IMG/VR virus record: IMGVR_UViG_3300023199_000204
Coordinates: 124,001 to 188,000 of that record
Source of the DNA: a virus
Length of the DNA stretch: 64,000 bases
Strand: one strand, 5' to 3'
In this document: in pieces, positions 41,151-48,408 of the stretch
Position numbering within the stretch: position 1 is the stretch's first letter
Layout: each line of letters opens with the position of its first letter
Notes under the pieces: model-generated
The model's database searches: none
The model's input: the letters and a program-made list of their open reading frames with translations, nothing else
Told to the model about the DNA's origin: nothing
Program-made: the position numbers and the translations under genes

Positions 41151-41891
41151 ATGCGACTCTCAATCAAGATGTCCAACATCGACGCGCTGTGCGAGGAGCT
41201 ATTGAAGCTCCCAGCCGGTGCACTCTTTCGCCACAACGACGCCGGTGACCTGCCCGCCGCAGGTCGCAGGCAGAAGTTTTTCTTCACTAACCGCGGGCAA
41301 GCCAAGACGGGATACTCGTACCGGACGCGCACGAGTCGCGGTAGTTGCCCGCGGTCGTGCCGTCTCTTCGATATCTGCTACGCTAGCGTTAATCCTCTCC
41401 GATGGTACTGGCAGCAACTCGGACGTTGGTACAAGCGCGGCGCGGAGTATCTCGATCACCGTACCGTGATCAAGCTCGCCAAGGCGGCTTCGCACCTGAC
41501 GGGTTGGACCTACACGCATTGGGACTGGAAGCGCTACTTGCGCACGTTCCTGCGCGGCAACGAGCTCGGGTTCACGATCAACGCGTCGACCGAGAGCCCC
41601 GAAGAGGCACTCGAGGCGTTCCGCGCAGGTCTGCCGGTCACACTCGTCGCTCCGCCCTTCGTGCGCAAGAAGATCATGCTCGAGGACGTGCCCGCCATCC
41701 CTTGTCCCGCGCTCCTGCAAAAGGGCTTCACATGCGACATGTGCGGCAAGGGTTCACCTCTGTGCGCCCGAGCCGACAGGCACTACATCATCCTGTTCCC
41801 CGCGCACGGCGCCAGAGCCCGAGCCGTGTGGAATCGCATCGCGAAGTTCTGGACGGACTTTCTGCCCGAAATGGAGGACGCCTGTGCCTAG
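41151..41891 (+). CDS. DUF7227-like phage/plasmid protein, apparently circularly permuted
   Basis: 246 residues, GC-rich. Recognisable family segments from memory: LPAGALFRHNDAGDLP, TSRGSCPRSCRLFDICYA, GWTYTHW, LGFTINAS, IPCPALLQ, FTCDMCGKGSPLC, IILFPAHG. In relatives I recall, the RHNxAGDLP segment follows the CPxxC segment; here it comes first, at residues 20-38. Cysteine clusters suggest zinc or iron-sulfur binding. Function unknown. Confidence 0.55.
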   Translation: MRLSIKMSNIDALCEELLKLPAGALFRHNDAGDLPAAGRRQKFFFTNRGQAKTGYSYRTRTSRGSCPRSCRLFDICYASVNPLRWYWQQLGRWYKRGAEYLDHRTVIKLAKAASHLTGWTYTHWDWKRYLRTFLRGNELGFTINASTESPEEALEAFRAGLPVTLVAPPFVRKKIMLEDVPAIPCPALLQKGFTCDMCGKGSPLCARADRHYIILFPAHGARARAVWNRIAKFWTDFLPEMEDACA

Positions 41892-41902
41892 AAGAGACGA
41901 CG

Positions 41903-42034
41903 ATGTGGGCTGGGCGGCCATCTAGAGTCTCACCTAAGTCGACGGGTGAAAAAAAATACCGTCCATACAAATCCGACTCATATGTTTCGCCCAAGTTCAA
42001 GTCGCACACTCACACTATGGGGGACATACCATAG
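41903..42034 (+). CDS. small basic protein, 43 aa
   Basis: ATG behind GAAGAGACG. Ser/Lys/Pro-rich, likely disordered (RPSRVSPKSTGEKKYRPY). Weak evidence beyond position and an open frame. Confidence 0.4.
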   Translation: MWAGRPSRVSPKSTGEKKYRPYKSDSYVSPKFKSHTHTMGDIP

Positions 42035-42119
42035 GGCTACTGGCTTGCTATAAAGGAAACTAAGACGCTCGCGAGCGCATCTTTCCTTTACAGCAGCCAG
42101 TGGCCTTTTGGTGTTTCGA
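42035..42119 (+). promoter_or_regulatory. hairpin + TTTTGG motif, copy 14 (long stem)
   Basis: A long interrupted stem: GGCTACTGGC with GCCAGTGGCC, TAAAGGAAA with TTTCCTTTA, and a GCTCGCGAGC tip, then TTTTGGTGTTTCGA. The largest copy. Confidence 0.7.
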
Positions 42120-42193
42120 CTGCCTTGGGCAAATGCGCGATAACGCGCGCGATATAGGGTTAAAGAAGTTTTAAATCATCATTATTCGAATAT

Positions 42194-42269
42194 GCACCCG
42201 TATCGGACAGGACTTCTAATCCTGAGCACCGTAATTGGATCGATGCAGGTTCGAGCCCTGCCGGGTGTA
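42194..42269 (+). tRNA. unusual tRNA-Arg(TCT)-like gene lacking a normal D-arm
   Basis: Acceptor GCACCCG/CGGGTGT, anticodon stem-loop CAGGA-CTTCTAA-TCCTG (anticodon TCT), T-arm GCAGG-TTCGAGC-CCTGC. Total 76 nt is normal, but only about 7 nt lie where the D-arm should be and about 20 nt occupy the variable region. Confidence 0.6.
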
Positions 42270-42331
42270 TTAAAGAAGAAGTTAAAGAGAGCCGAGCACA
42301 CAAAGAAGTTCCATTTACAACGAGGTGAATA

Positions 42332-42679
42332 ATGGAAATCTCCGCGCCAGCATTTATGCAAAAAGGATTGGTCTTTTTGATCGATCTAGGAGCCGACTGT
42401 AAAGAAGAGGTAATCTCTCACGAGATGGGGAGGAGCTTTTGGGGACCTGGTTTTTGGTGGAAGGTGGTAAAGGAGCTACGAAGCAGAGGATACGACATTT
42501 CTCCGGAAGACCTTGGGAGAACCATTGCCAAAATGTACTATGACTTTCGTCCCAACGAGATGATGAATGAGCAAATGGTATCCTATGGATACTCCCAGTG
42601 TTCGAAGTGTGAATTGAGGTATCTTAAACACAAGTTCAAAAGTCACGATCCGTGTGATAATTGCAAAGGTGGTGAATAG
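42332..42679 (+). CDS. hypothetical protein with C-terminal zinc ribbon, 115 aa
   Basis: ATG behind GAGGTG. Helical first 85 residues (FWWKVVKELRSRGYDISPED), then CSKC and CDNC, a zinc ribbon. Not recognised further. Confidence 0.7.
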   Translation: MEISAPAFMQKGLVFLIDLGADCKEEVISHEMGRSFWGPGFWWKVVKELRSRGYDISPEDLGRTIAKMYYDFRPNEMMNEQMVSYGYSQCSKCELRYLKHKFKSHDPCDNCKGGE

Positions 42680-42721
42680 AGGTTTCGCAATTTCCGGGAC
42701 TTAGAAAAGGAGAGAATCAAA

Positions 42722-43000
42722 ATGAATAATTTCAAGCGTCTCCGTAAAATCTCGAACACTATCGGCATTTCCCAAGTCAACATGGGAAAGACCGCAGAAG
42801 GGAATGGTCACGTCTCGGTTATTCTGAGAAATGGTCTTTCTATCCGTTCGGAATACGGACAGGGAGACTTTCAGAAAATCTGGTCGGCTATTCACGTATG
42901 GAAGAAGGCACAGGGTCTTCCGTTCTGTTACAACGGCAGTTCGCACGGCTTCGTGTCGCGACTTCGTAAAAAACAGCCGAAGCGAGTAAGAGATGTTTAA
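42722..43000 (+). CDS. hypothetical protein, 92 aa
   Basis: ATG behind AAAGGAGAG. Basic; central beta strands (GHVSVILRNGLSIRSEY). Overlaps the next gene by 8 nt. Confidence 0.7.
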   Translation: MNNFKRLRKISNTIGISQVNMGKTAEGNGHVSVILRNGLSIRSEYGQGDFQKIWSAIHVWKKAQGLPFCYNGSSHGFVSRLRKKQPKRVRDV

Positions 43001-43280
43001 GTCAATTCGGGAGTGGGTTCGCAGAAGGAGAATCAATAAGAAAACAGCGCTGACGGCTTCACGGTTCAAGTGGCTTGGCCTTGAACTTATCAAGGTCTTT
43101 CCCAAGAATCACGATGGGACCGTAAGGATTACCGCGAAGGTCGTCGGCAAGCCAGTGGAATACATCGGAAAGGATTTCAACTTTCAAGGTCGCAAGTATA
43201 TCGTAAAGGATATGGAGTATGGAAAACTCTGTGATAGCATCGTTGGTCTTCGGTGTATAGACATGGGAAGAAATAGATAA
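42993..43280 (+). CDS. hypothetical basic protein, 95 aa
   Basis: Very basic N-terminus (WVRRRRINKK), then a beta-rich domain. Coupled to the previous gene. Unknown. Confidence 0.65.
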   Translation: MFKSIREWVRRRRINKKTALTASRFKWLGLELIKVFPKNHDGTVRITAKVVGKPVEYIGKDFNFQGRKYIVKDMEYGKLCDSIVGLRCIDMGRNR

Positions 43281-43285
43281 GCTTG

Positions 43286-43316
43286 AAGGGCTTATATGAG
43301 CCCTTTCGGCATTCGA
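43286..43316 (+). promoter_or_regulatory. hairpin + TTTCGG motif, copy 15
   Basis: AAGGGCT/AGCCCTT then TCGGCATTCGA, 16 nt before the next start. Confidence 0.7.
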
Positions 43317-43331
43317 GGAGAAAAAAAGATT

Positions 43332-43598
43332 ATGTTTTCAAACGATGACATTTGGGATTTCCTGAACTTGGAGAGGAATTTTCGCTATGTTGGAGGTCTT
43401 CTTCGTTTTCTAGAAGCACTTCCCGACAAGAAGAACTGTGCCAACCCAAGGGAGCCTGATTGTACGTCAGCTCGCTACATTGGGACTATCATTGTTCGTA
43501 ATGCTTATAATGCTTATAACGCGATGCGAGATGAGGAAAATATGACAAGGGACTGGGGCAACATCATAGATATGGTGTTGGCTTTTAACAACGAATAA
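43332..43598 (+). CDS. hypothetical protein, 88 aa
   Basis: ATG 43332 behind GAGGAG (MFSNDDIWDFLNLER). Soluble, helical, Asn/Arg-rich. Not recognised. Confidence 0.65.
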   Translation: MFSNDDIWDFLNLERNFRYVGGLLRFLEALPDKKNCANPREPDCTSARYIGTIIVRNAYNAYNAMRDEENMTRDWGNIIDMVLAFNNE

Positions 43599-43609
43599 GG
43601 AGACAAACG

Positions 43610-43639
43610 ATGTCTTTCAACAAAATCAAAAAGGAGTAA
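43610..43639 (+). CDS. possible 9-codon leader ORF
   Basis: AAGGAG before ATG; product MSFNKIKKE. Its 3' end contains the ribosome-binding site of the next gene. Confidence 0.3.
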   Translation: MSFNKIKKE

Positions 43640-43642
43640 GAA

Positions 43643-43735
43643 ATGGGATATATCTGTGCTCCAATTGTTGTGGTATATGTTGCGATTTTGTCAGCTTTGT
43701 GTCAGAAAAAAGAAGTGGACTCAATGAATAGATAG
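43643..43735 (+). CDS. single-helix membrane peptide, 30 aa
   Basis: ATG behind AAGGAG. MGYICAPIVVVYVAILSAL then a polar tail. A transmembrane micropeptide. Four GATA tetramers follow at 43731-43746. Confidence 0.45.
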   Translation: MGYICAPIVVVYVAILSALCQKKEVDSMNR

Positions 43736-43787
43736 ATAGATAGGTTTGCTATCCTTGAACAAACTACCTAATTAAAGGTAATAGAAA

Positions 43788-44024
43788 ATGAATTACGAAA
43801 AATATGAAGTAAGAGTATATACTGATGGAGATAAATATTGGTATCAAGAGGGAAAGCTTCATCGGACCGATGGTCCAGCAGTAGAATTTGCCAATGGAAC
43901 TAAACTTTGGTATATAGAAGGGAAAGAATATACTAAAAAAGAGTTCATTGAACTCTTGAAGAATGACTGTGATGGAAAGACCGTCGAAATCGACGGAAAG
44001 AAATACAAACTAATTCTTCAATAA
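43788..44024 (+). CDS. HRTDGPA-repeat protein, one repeat, 78 aa
   Basis: MNYEKYEVRVYTDGDKYW, one HRTDGPAVE repeat, then the shared C-terminus KEYTKKEFIELLKNDCDGKT. Shortest of four nearly identical paralogues (46842, 48546, 50365). Confidence 0.75.
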   Translation: MNYEKYEVRVYTDGDKYWYQEGKLHRTDGPAVEFANGTKLWYIEGKEYTKKEFIELLKNDCDGKTVEIDGKKYKLILQ

Positions 44025-44034
44025 GGAAAGACAA

Positions 44035-44251
44035 ATGAGCAACAAAGTTACACCTCAAAAAAAACACATGCAATTCTTCGTTTGTAGTTGCGCGATCAAA
44101 TCAGCAATACTGAAGCGAAAATCGCTCAAATGAGCGAGAAAAAAAAAGCAAGGGTGTGCGAAAAGCCATTCGGCAAAACAAAAGGCAACTGCAAAAATTG
44201 AGAGAGCGCAAGCACGAAGTAGAGCAGCTTCAACGTTATTATGGCGACTAA
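44035..44251 (+). pseudogene. coiled-coil gene broken by TAG and two A-run shifts
   Basis: ATG 44035 (MSNKVTPQKK) behind AAGGA. Past the A8 run (44057-44064) another frame reads KKTHAILRL-TAG(44085)-LRDQISNTEAKIAQMSEKKK; past the A9 run (44139-44147) a third reads KGVRKAIRQNKRQLQKL to a stop at 44249. Joined, they form one coiled-coil protein of about 70 residues. Confidence 0.5.
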
Positions 44252-44288
44252 TTAGTAATTAATGGTGGGGGCATCTTAAATAAAGTTC

Positions 44289-44333
44289 TATAGGCTATCG
44301 GTCTTTTTAGACCCATGGCCTATAGGCATTCGA
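44289..44333 (+). promoter_or_regulatory. hairpin + TATAGG motif, copy 16
   Basis: TATAGGC/GCCTATA with inner GGTC/GACC, then GGCATTCGA. Confidence 0.7.
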
Positions 44334-44386
44334 AAGGGTTTTGGCAATAAAACTCAAACTTGAGAGAAACCAAAAAGGAGAAAGAA

Positions 44387-45076
44387 ATGATTAACTTTGC
44401 CATTTATTCTCATAGCTCTCTGACTTCACTTCCTGTTGCCGATTTTGGTCCGGCGCTTCAAAGGATCAATAATTCTCCCTTTGAGTTCTGGCTCACGGGA
44501 AGTTTTTATTTCGGCAATTACACTATCGATAGCGACTTGGATCTCTACGTTGCTGACGAGAATGCCGTTCATCAGTTCATAATTTCGCTTGGCGGAGTTG
44601 TTCTTAATGGAGTCGCCGGCTATTCTGATTCGAATACCAAGCTCGTTTATAGAATCAAAAACCCAACAATAATGCTTCGGCACATTGACATCCAGATTAG
44701 CAAAGATGTAAAAAGGAAAAAATATCTAGAGCGCAAAATAATGTGTGGTGGTTCACTATACACTACTTTTATAAGTTTGGACAAGGGCGACCGTCGTTCT
44801 TTTTATAACTCCCTATATAGTTTGACTAGTTATAATGAGGAGGAGGAGAAGAAAAAACAACTGCCTTGGTATCATAATGGACAGTATCATCCAGCCGATG
44901 GTCGTCCAATAGCTGAGGGTCTATCTATGAAATCTATCGCATCGCGATCAATTGCCTCTCGCAAAGGTCAAACCATAAAGAAGCAAGATACTTGTACTAA
45001 TTGTGGTTCTCTTGGAGAGGATCTTATCTTCAAGTTCTATTGCTCCAATCCTTCTTGTTCTAACTACAAACCGTAA
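44387..45076 (+). CDS. nucleotidyltransferase-like protein with C-terminal zinc ribbon
   Basis: ATG 44387 behind AAGGAG. Core GSFYFGNYTIDSDLDLYV near residue 35 and IDIQIS as the third acidic strand, as in the 38637 gene. It adds a C-terminal zinc ribbon (CTNCGS and CSNPSCSNY). 229 residues. Likely a paralogue that gained a nucleic-acid-binding ribbon. Confidence 0.7.
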   Translation: MINFAIYSHSSLTSLPVADFGPALQRINNSPFEFWLTGSFYFGNYTIDSDLDLYVADENAVHQFIISLGGVVLNGVAGYSDSNTKLVYRIKNPTIMLRHIDIQISKDVKRKKYLERKIMCGGSLYTTFISLDKGDRRSFYNSLYSLTSYNEEEEKKKQLPWYHNGQYHPADGRPIAEGLSMKSIASRSIASRKGQTIKKQDTCTNCGSLGEDLIFKFYCSNPSCSNYKP

Positions 45077-45089
45077 AGGATGTTGGGAG

Positions 45090-45269
45090 ATGAAAAACAA
45101 AGCAGTAAACATCAACCCTGGAAGCCCTGAAGCTGTAAAGCGTGGCTGTAAATGTCCCGAGATAGACAATGGTTACGGAAAAGGTTATATAGGTGGTCGA
45201 TACGATCCGGAAACTGGTCAGGTGATGTATGTCACAAGCAGTGCCTGCCCACTTCATTGGGAAAACTAA
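45090..45269 (+). CDS. hypothetical protein, 59 aa
   Basis: ATG 45090 just after GGGAG. Contains KRGCKCPEIDNGYGKGYIGG and SACPLHW; four cysteines may bind a metal. Not recognised. Confidence 0.6.
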   Translation: MKNKAVNINPGSPEAVKRGCKCPEIDNGYGKGYIGGRYDPETGQVMYVTSSACPLHWEN

Positions 45270-45279
45270 GGAGAGAATA

Positions 45280-45447
45280 ATGGCTCGTCGTAAAAACACA
45301 ACTCGAAAAGTTCTTTTTCTTTGCGTCTTCGCTCTGGCTGTCTTTGGTGGATGGTCTCTTTGGAAAGGACACGGAAAGAAGTGGTTCTTCAAGGGCAAAG
45401 CTCAGGTGGAGAAAGTCACGAAGGCAGTGAAGAAGAGTTTGAAGTAA
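45280..45447 (+). CDS. small membrane-anchored basic protein, 55 aa
   Basis: ATG 45280 behind AAGGAGAG. RRKNTTRK, then helix VLFLCVFALAVFGGWSLW, then a lysine-rich tail: an N-in signal anchor. Confidence 0.6.
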   Translation: MARRKNTTRKVLFLCVFALAVFGGWSLWKGHGKKWFFKGKAQVEKVTKAVKKSLK

Positions 45448-45462
45448 TTTAAGGAGTAAAAG

Positions 45463-45666
45463 ATGGTCTCGGTAACAAAAGATATGATGGGAAAAATCAC
45501 TTTTCTCATTGGTCAGAAACTAACTCTACACTTTTTACTCAAGAGCGAGGTTACTCCGCGATTCAAAAATTGGGGATATTCTTCGGAAAAGTGTAAAAAC
45601 TACACTTCTTATGGTTTCGGACTTGGAAAGTTAGCTTTTTTGGTATATAATAAGCAGGTGAATTAA
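45463..45666 (+). CDS. hypothetical protein, 67 aa
   Basis: ATG behind AAGGAG. Mixed strands, Lys/Tyr-rich. Stop-start overlap TAATG-like with the next gene. Unknown. Confidence 0.6.
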   Translation: MVSVTKDMMGKITFLIGQKLTLHFLLKSEVTPRFKNWGYSSEKCKNYTSYGFGLGKLAFLVYNKQVN

Positions 45667-45971
45667 TGAGAGTTAAGTTCCTGATGTTTGGAAATCTCAG
45701 TTGTCAGGGGAAGGCTTTTTCACAAGTAGATAAAGGATGGGCTATACTTCAAGCCCGTGTTTGTGATAATACTGTTGGTGAGTTAATCACTGATTGGGCA
45801 AACGATTACGAGATTTGGTTGTTTGGAGATAACCCTTGGCTTTGTTCTGGTTTGGAAGTTGAGAAAGCTTTGACAGAACAATTGGATTGTGAGTTTCTTG
45901 AGAAAGAAATTCTCAGACTCAATAAGCACGAGGGTTTGCCAGTTTACGGCTGGGTTGCTATTCACTCTTAA
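45666..45971 (+). CDS. hypothetical protein, 101 aa
   Basis: Starts in an AATTAATGAG overlap. Trp-rich soluble protein (DWANDYEIWLFGDNPWLC). Not recognised. Confidence 0.6.
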   Translation: MRVKFLMFGNLSCQGKAFSQVDKGWAILQARVCDNTVGELITDWANDYEIWLFGDNPWLCSGLEVEKALTEQLDCEFLEKEILRLNKHEGLPVYGWVAIHS

Positions 45972-45977
45972 GTTTAT

Positions 45978-46006
45978 GGGGCTCAATGAGCCCTATAGAT
46001 ATTCGA
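45978..46006 (+). promoter_or_regulatory. hairpin + TATAGA motif, copy 17
   Basis: GGGGCTC/GAGCCC then TATAGATATTCGA. Confidence 0.7.
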
Positions 46007-46085
46007 AGGGTGCTAGGTTTATAGTTTAACTTAACATTAATCTTAAATTCAGACTTAAAATTTAATATTTCATTCTAGCACCCTT
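46003..46085 (+). other. 12-bp perfect stem enclosing an AT-rich loop
   Basis: GAAGGGTGCTAG (46003-46014) pairs perfectly with CTAGCACCCTTC (46074-46085). The loop is TTAA-rich, like the structure after copy 10. It separates copy 17 from tRNA-Leu. Confidence 0.6.
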
Positions 46086-46115
46086 CTTCTTAGCATAACT
46101 TTGCGAACTTTTTAT

Positions 46116-46197
46116 GCCGGAATGGTGAAATTGGTATACACGGGAGACTCAAAATCTCCTTCCTTCGGGAGCAGGGGTTCGACTCCCCTCTCCGGCA
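46116..46197 (+). tRNA. tRNA-Leu(CAA)
   Basis: Class II tRNA: acceptor GCCGGAA/CTCCGGC (last pair mismatched), anticodon loop CTCAAAA, long variable arm closed by TTCG, T-loop TTCGACT. Confidence 0.9.
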
Positions 46198-46296
46198 TCA
46201 AGGACAAGCTATATTGTAGAGAGTTATTAAGCTTTCATTGAAAGTTGTGAATAATGAGATCTGCTCACCTCGGATCCAAATTTTTAGAGGAGAATA

Positions 46297-46542
46297 ATGA
46301 CTAAAAACAGAACGAAGCTTCCTAAGTTCATTTGCCTTGGTTATAACTTTTCAGAAAACGAAATAATGCGTTTTGATTGTGTTGCTGAAACAAAAGAGAG
46401 GGCTGCTGAAAAAGCAAAGACCCGTCTAGTAAAAAGCATCGGAATGAATTAAGTTCATTATGATTGGTCAGTTTACAACGTTTCCAATGCGAAACTCTAT
46501 GATATATTTAATACCGAGTTGGTTTGGAAGGGAGACCAGTAG
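46297..46542 (+). pseudogene. small gene with in-frame TAA at 46450
   Basis: ATG behind AGAGGAG. MTKNRTKLPKFICLGYNFS ... KSIGMN-TAA-VHYDWSVYNVSNAKL ... to TAG 46540. Coding character is equal on both sides of the stop, with no shift of frame. 81 codons in all. Confidence 0.55.
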
Positions 46543-46559
46543 TTTGGTAAGTGATTTTA

Positions 46560-46742
46560 AATCCCGATAGGTTTTATTCCTTCGGGACTTAGCAGGAACT
46601 CAGGCTGCGAAATGACCTTGTTTTGTACTATCTTTTGGTGTAAGACCGCAAGCTGGGCTAGCCCGCTTACATTAGGATTGGTGAATATAAGTAATCATTA
46701 TTAGGGCTAAAGCCCAGCTGATGCCTACCTGAGTATGCTTAT
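46560..46742 (+). ncRNA. structured non-coding RNA candidate
   Basis: Long-range stem ACTCAGG (near 46609) with CCTGAGT (near 46728); inside, GCTGGGC pairs with GCCCAGC and GGGCT-AA-AGCCC forms a hairpin. No gene. AGGCTGCGAAATGACCTTGT shows a loose likeness to 23S rRNA helix 71 (AGGTAGCGAAATTCCTTGT); this is weaker than the 40.5-kb case. Confidence 0.4.
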
Positions 46743-46743
46743 C

Positions 46744-46770
46744 GGCCCAAAAGGGCCTTTAAGCATTCGA
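46744..46770 (+). promoter_or_regulatory. hairpin + TTTAAG motif, copy 18
   Basis: GGCCC-AAAA-GGGCC then TTTAAGCATTCGA. Follows the structured RNA, as copy 12 follows the rRNA-like RNA. Confidence 0.7.
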
Positions 46771-46841
46771 AGACAGTAAAGATTAGAAAGAAAACATTGT
46801 TGGAGCAATTTTTACCACCCGACAGGCGCAAGGTTATAAAA

Positions 46842-47216
46842 ATGAATTACGAAAAATATGAAGTAAGAGTATATACTGATGGAGATAAATATTGGTATAA
46901 AGAGGGAAAGCTTCATCGGACCGATGGTCCAGCAATAGAATATGCTAGTGGAACTAAACAATGGTATCAAGAGGGAAAGCTTCATCGGACCGATGGTCCA
47001 GCAGTAGAATATGCTAATGGAGATAAATTTTGGTGGAAAGAGGGAAAGCGTCATCGGACCGATGGTCCAGCAGTAGAATATGCCAATGGAACTAAACTTT
47101 GGTATATAGAAGGGAAAGAATATACTGAGAAAGAGTTCAACGAACTCTTGAAGAACGATTGTGATGAAAAGACCGTCGAAATTGACGGAAAGAAATATAA
47201 ACTAATCCTTCAATAG
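46842..47216 (+). CDS. HRTDGPA-repeat protein, three repeats, 124 aa
   Basis: Same N- and C-termini as the 43788 gene with three internal repeats. Start at MNYEKYEVRVY; an upstream in-frame ATG lacks a ribosome-binding site. Confidence 0.75.
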   Translation: MNYEKYEVRVYTDGDKYWYKEGKLHRTDGPAIEYASGTKQWYQEGKLHRTDGPAVEYANGDKFWWKEGKRHRTDGPAVEYANGTKLWYIEGKEYTEKEFNELLKNDCDEKTVEIDGKKYKLILQ

Positions 47217-47224
47217 GGAAATAA

Positions 47225-47353
47225 ATGGAAAGCATCTCAACATTGATTGGCGCCATATGGCTAACAGCAATTTTTGCTTCAGCAATAAGTTGGTGTATTA
47301 GTTGCGTAAAATTGTGGCGTTGGGATAAACATCAGCAACGAAATATCTTTTAA
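47225..47353 (+). CDS. small membrane protein, 42 aa
   Basis: ATG 47225 behind AGGGAAA. One helix (LIGAIWLTAIFASAISW) followed by cysteines and a basic tail. Confidence 0.55.
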   Translation: MESISTLIGAIWLTAIFASAISWCISCVKLWRWDKHQQRNIF

Positions 47354-47357
47354 AAGT

Positions 47358-47390
47358 GGGAGCCCATATGGGCTCCCTCGATTTGTTCGA
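47358..47390 (+). promoter_or_regulatory. hairpin + degenerate motif, copy 19
   Basis: 20-nt palindrome GGGAGCCC-ATAT-GGGCTCCC, then TCGATTTGTTCGA. Confidence 0.55.
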
Positions 47391-47458
47391 GCTAATATAA
47401 GCTTGGCTTCTTTATATAAGGTTAAAAAATCACTTAACGCGTACAAAAGAGGGACAAT

Positions 47459-47863
47459 ATGAAAAATCTAGTTATTTTAATGATTTTACTTTCCTCTTGT
47501 GGGAGAACTGAAGTAAATCCTTCAAATTCCGTTATAGTTGTTGCGACTGATGGATATGTAGTTATTCCTACCACTTACACTTGTAAAGAGGATCTTTCAA
47601 AGGACTTTATTGAATCCAAAGAATTATGTCTTACTAATTATAAATGTAAAAATAAAGTTTTTACATTTTATATGACGTATTTTTGTTTGGATGGAGGAAC
47701 ATTTTGTTTCATTAGGAGAAGTCATAATCAAATTAAATGGAAGTCGTGGGTGTTATTTGTTAATTCACGATTTTGCGAACTTTCGAAAGATTTGAGGTTC
47801 AAGCCTTTAATGAACTTTTGGTTGCTTGGAAAGAACGAAGTTTTGATATTGGAAAAAAAATAA
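47459..47863 (+). CDS. predicted lipoprotein, 134 aa
   Basis: Signal peptide MKNLVILMILLSSC with lipobox LSSC cleaved before Cys14. Cysteine-rich mature part (eight further Cys), probably disulfide-bonded outside the cytoplasm. Could act in superinfection exclusion, as several phage lipoproteins do, but that is inference. Confidence 0.65.
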   Translation: MKNLVILMILLSSCGRTEVNPSNSVIVVATDGYVVIPTTYTCKEDLSKDFIESKELCLTNYKCKNKVFTFYMTYFCLDGGTFCFIRRSHNQIKWKSWVLFVNSRFCELSKDLRFKPLMNFWLLGKNEVLILEKK

Positions 47864-47889
47864 AAAAGGATTTAAATTAATTCCTTTTC

Positions 47890-47922
47890 AAAAGGCACCA
47901 AATGGTGCCTTTAAGTATTCGA
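47890..47922 (+). promoter_or_regulatory. hairpin + TTTAAG motif, copy 20
   Basis: AAAGGCACC-AAAT-GGTGCCTTT then AAGTATTCGA, 16 nt before the next ATG. Confidence 0.75.
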
Positions 47923-47937
47923 AAGGGATTAAGCAAT

Positions 47938-48276
47938 ATGAAGCTTTGGCACATTGGAAAGAGACCTCCGTTCCCAAAACCTTTTAATCTTACTTTTATG
48001 AGCACTTCACGAACTGCTTGGATTCGACCTGGTAGGTCCGATATTAAATGCGGAGTTTTCCTTTCTCCTCGGCCCGATCTCGTTTCTAAAAATCATAATC
48101 GTGTTGGTAATGTTTATACCGTTGAAGTTCCTCGCAAAGTCATAAAGGCTATGGGAGGAATTTTAATTTACGACAATGCTCCTGAAATCATTATTGATGA
48201 TGAACATTGGGTTTATTGTCATTTTATTGGTAGGTCTAAAAAGTGGGAAAAGAAAATTGAAAACATTACTTTTTAA
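47938..48276 (+). CDS. hypothetical protein, 112 aa
   Basis: ATG 47938 (MKLWHIGKRPPFPK). Looks like an ADP-ribosyltransferase-type N-terminus in layout (LWHIGKRP, then FMSTSRTAW), but I would not claim that fold. Otherwise unknown. Confidence 0.6.
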   Translation: MKLWHIGKRPPFPKPFNLTFMSTSRTAWIRPGRSDIKCGVFLSPRPDLVSKNHNRVGNVYTVEVPRKVIKAMGGILIYDNAPEIIIDDEHWVYCHFIGRSKKWEKKIENITF

Positions 48277-48291
48277 ATTAATAGGGAATAA

Positions 48292-48408
48292 ACTATAAAA
48301 TTAGCTAATGCGATTAATACATCCTTGGCTAAGGGAGAATTTAAGAAAGTATCTCAAATGGTTACTAACCAAAAAGAATTTCGAAGATTTATAAAGGAAG
48401 GAAAATGA
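48292..48408 (+). pseudogene. coding frame without a start codon, about 38 codons
   Basis: Reads TIKLANAINTSLAKGEFKKV ... RRFIKEGK and ends in an ATGA overlap with the next gene, as real genes do here. The codon before it is TAA (48289); no ATG, GTG or TTG stands at its head. Confidence 0.45.

Noticed and set aside
41402-42034. 210-aa ORF overlapping the DUF7227-like gene
   Set aside because: Arg-rich shadow of GC-rich coding; only its last 43 codons, after ATG 41903, look plausible.
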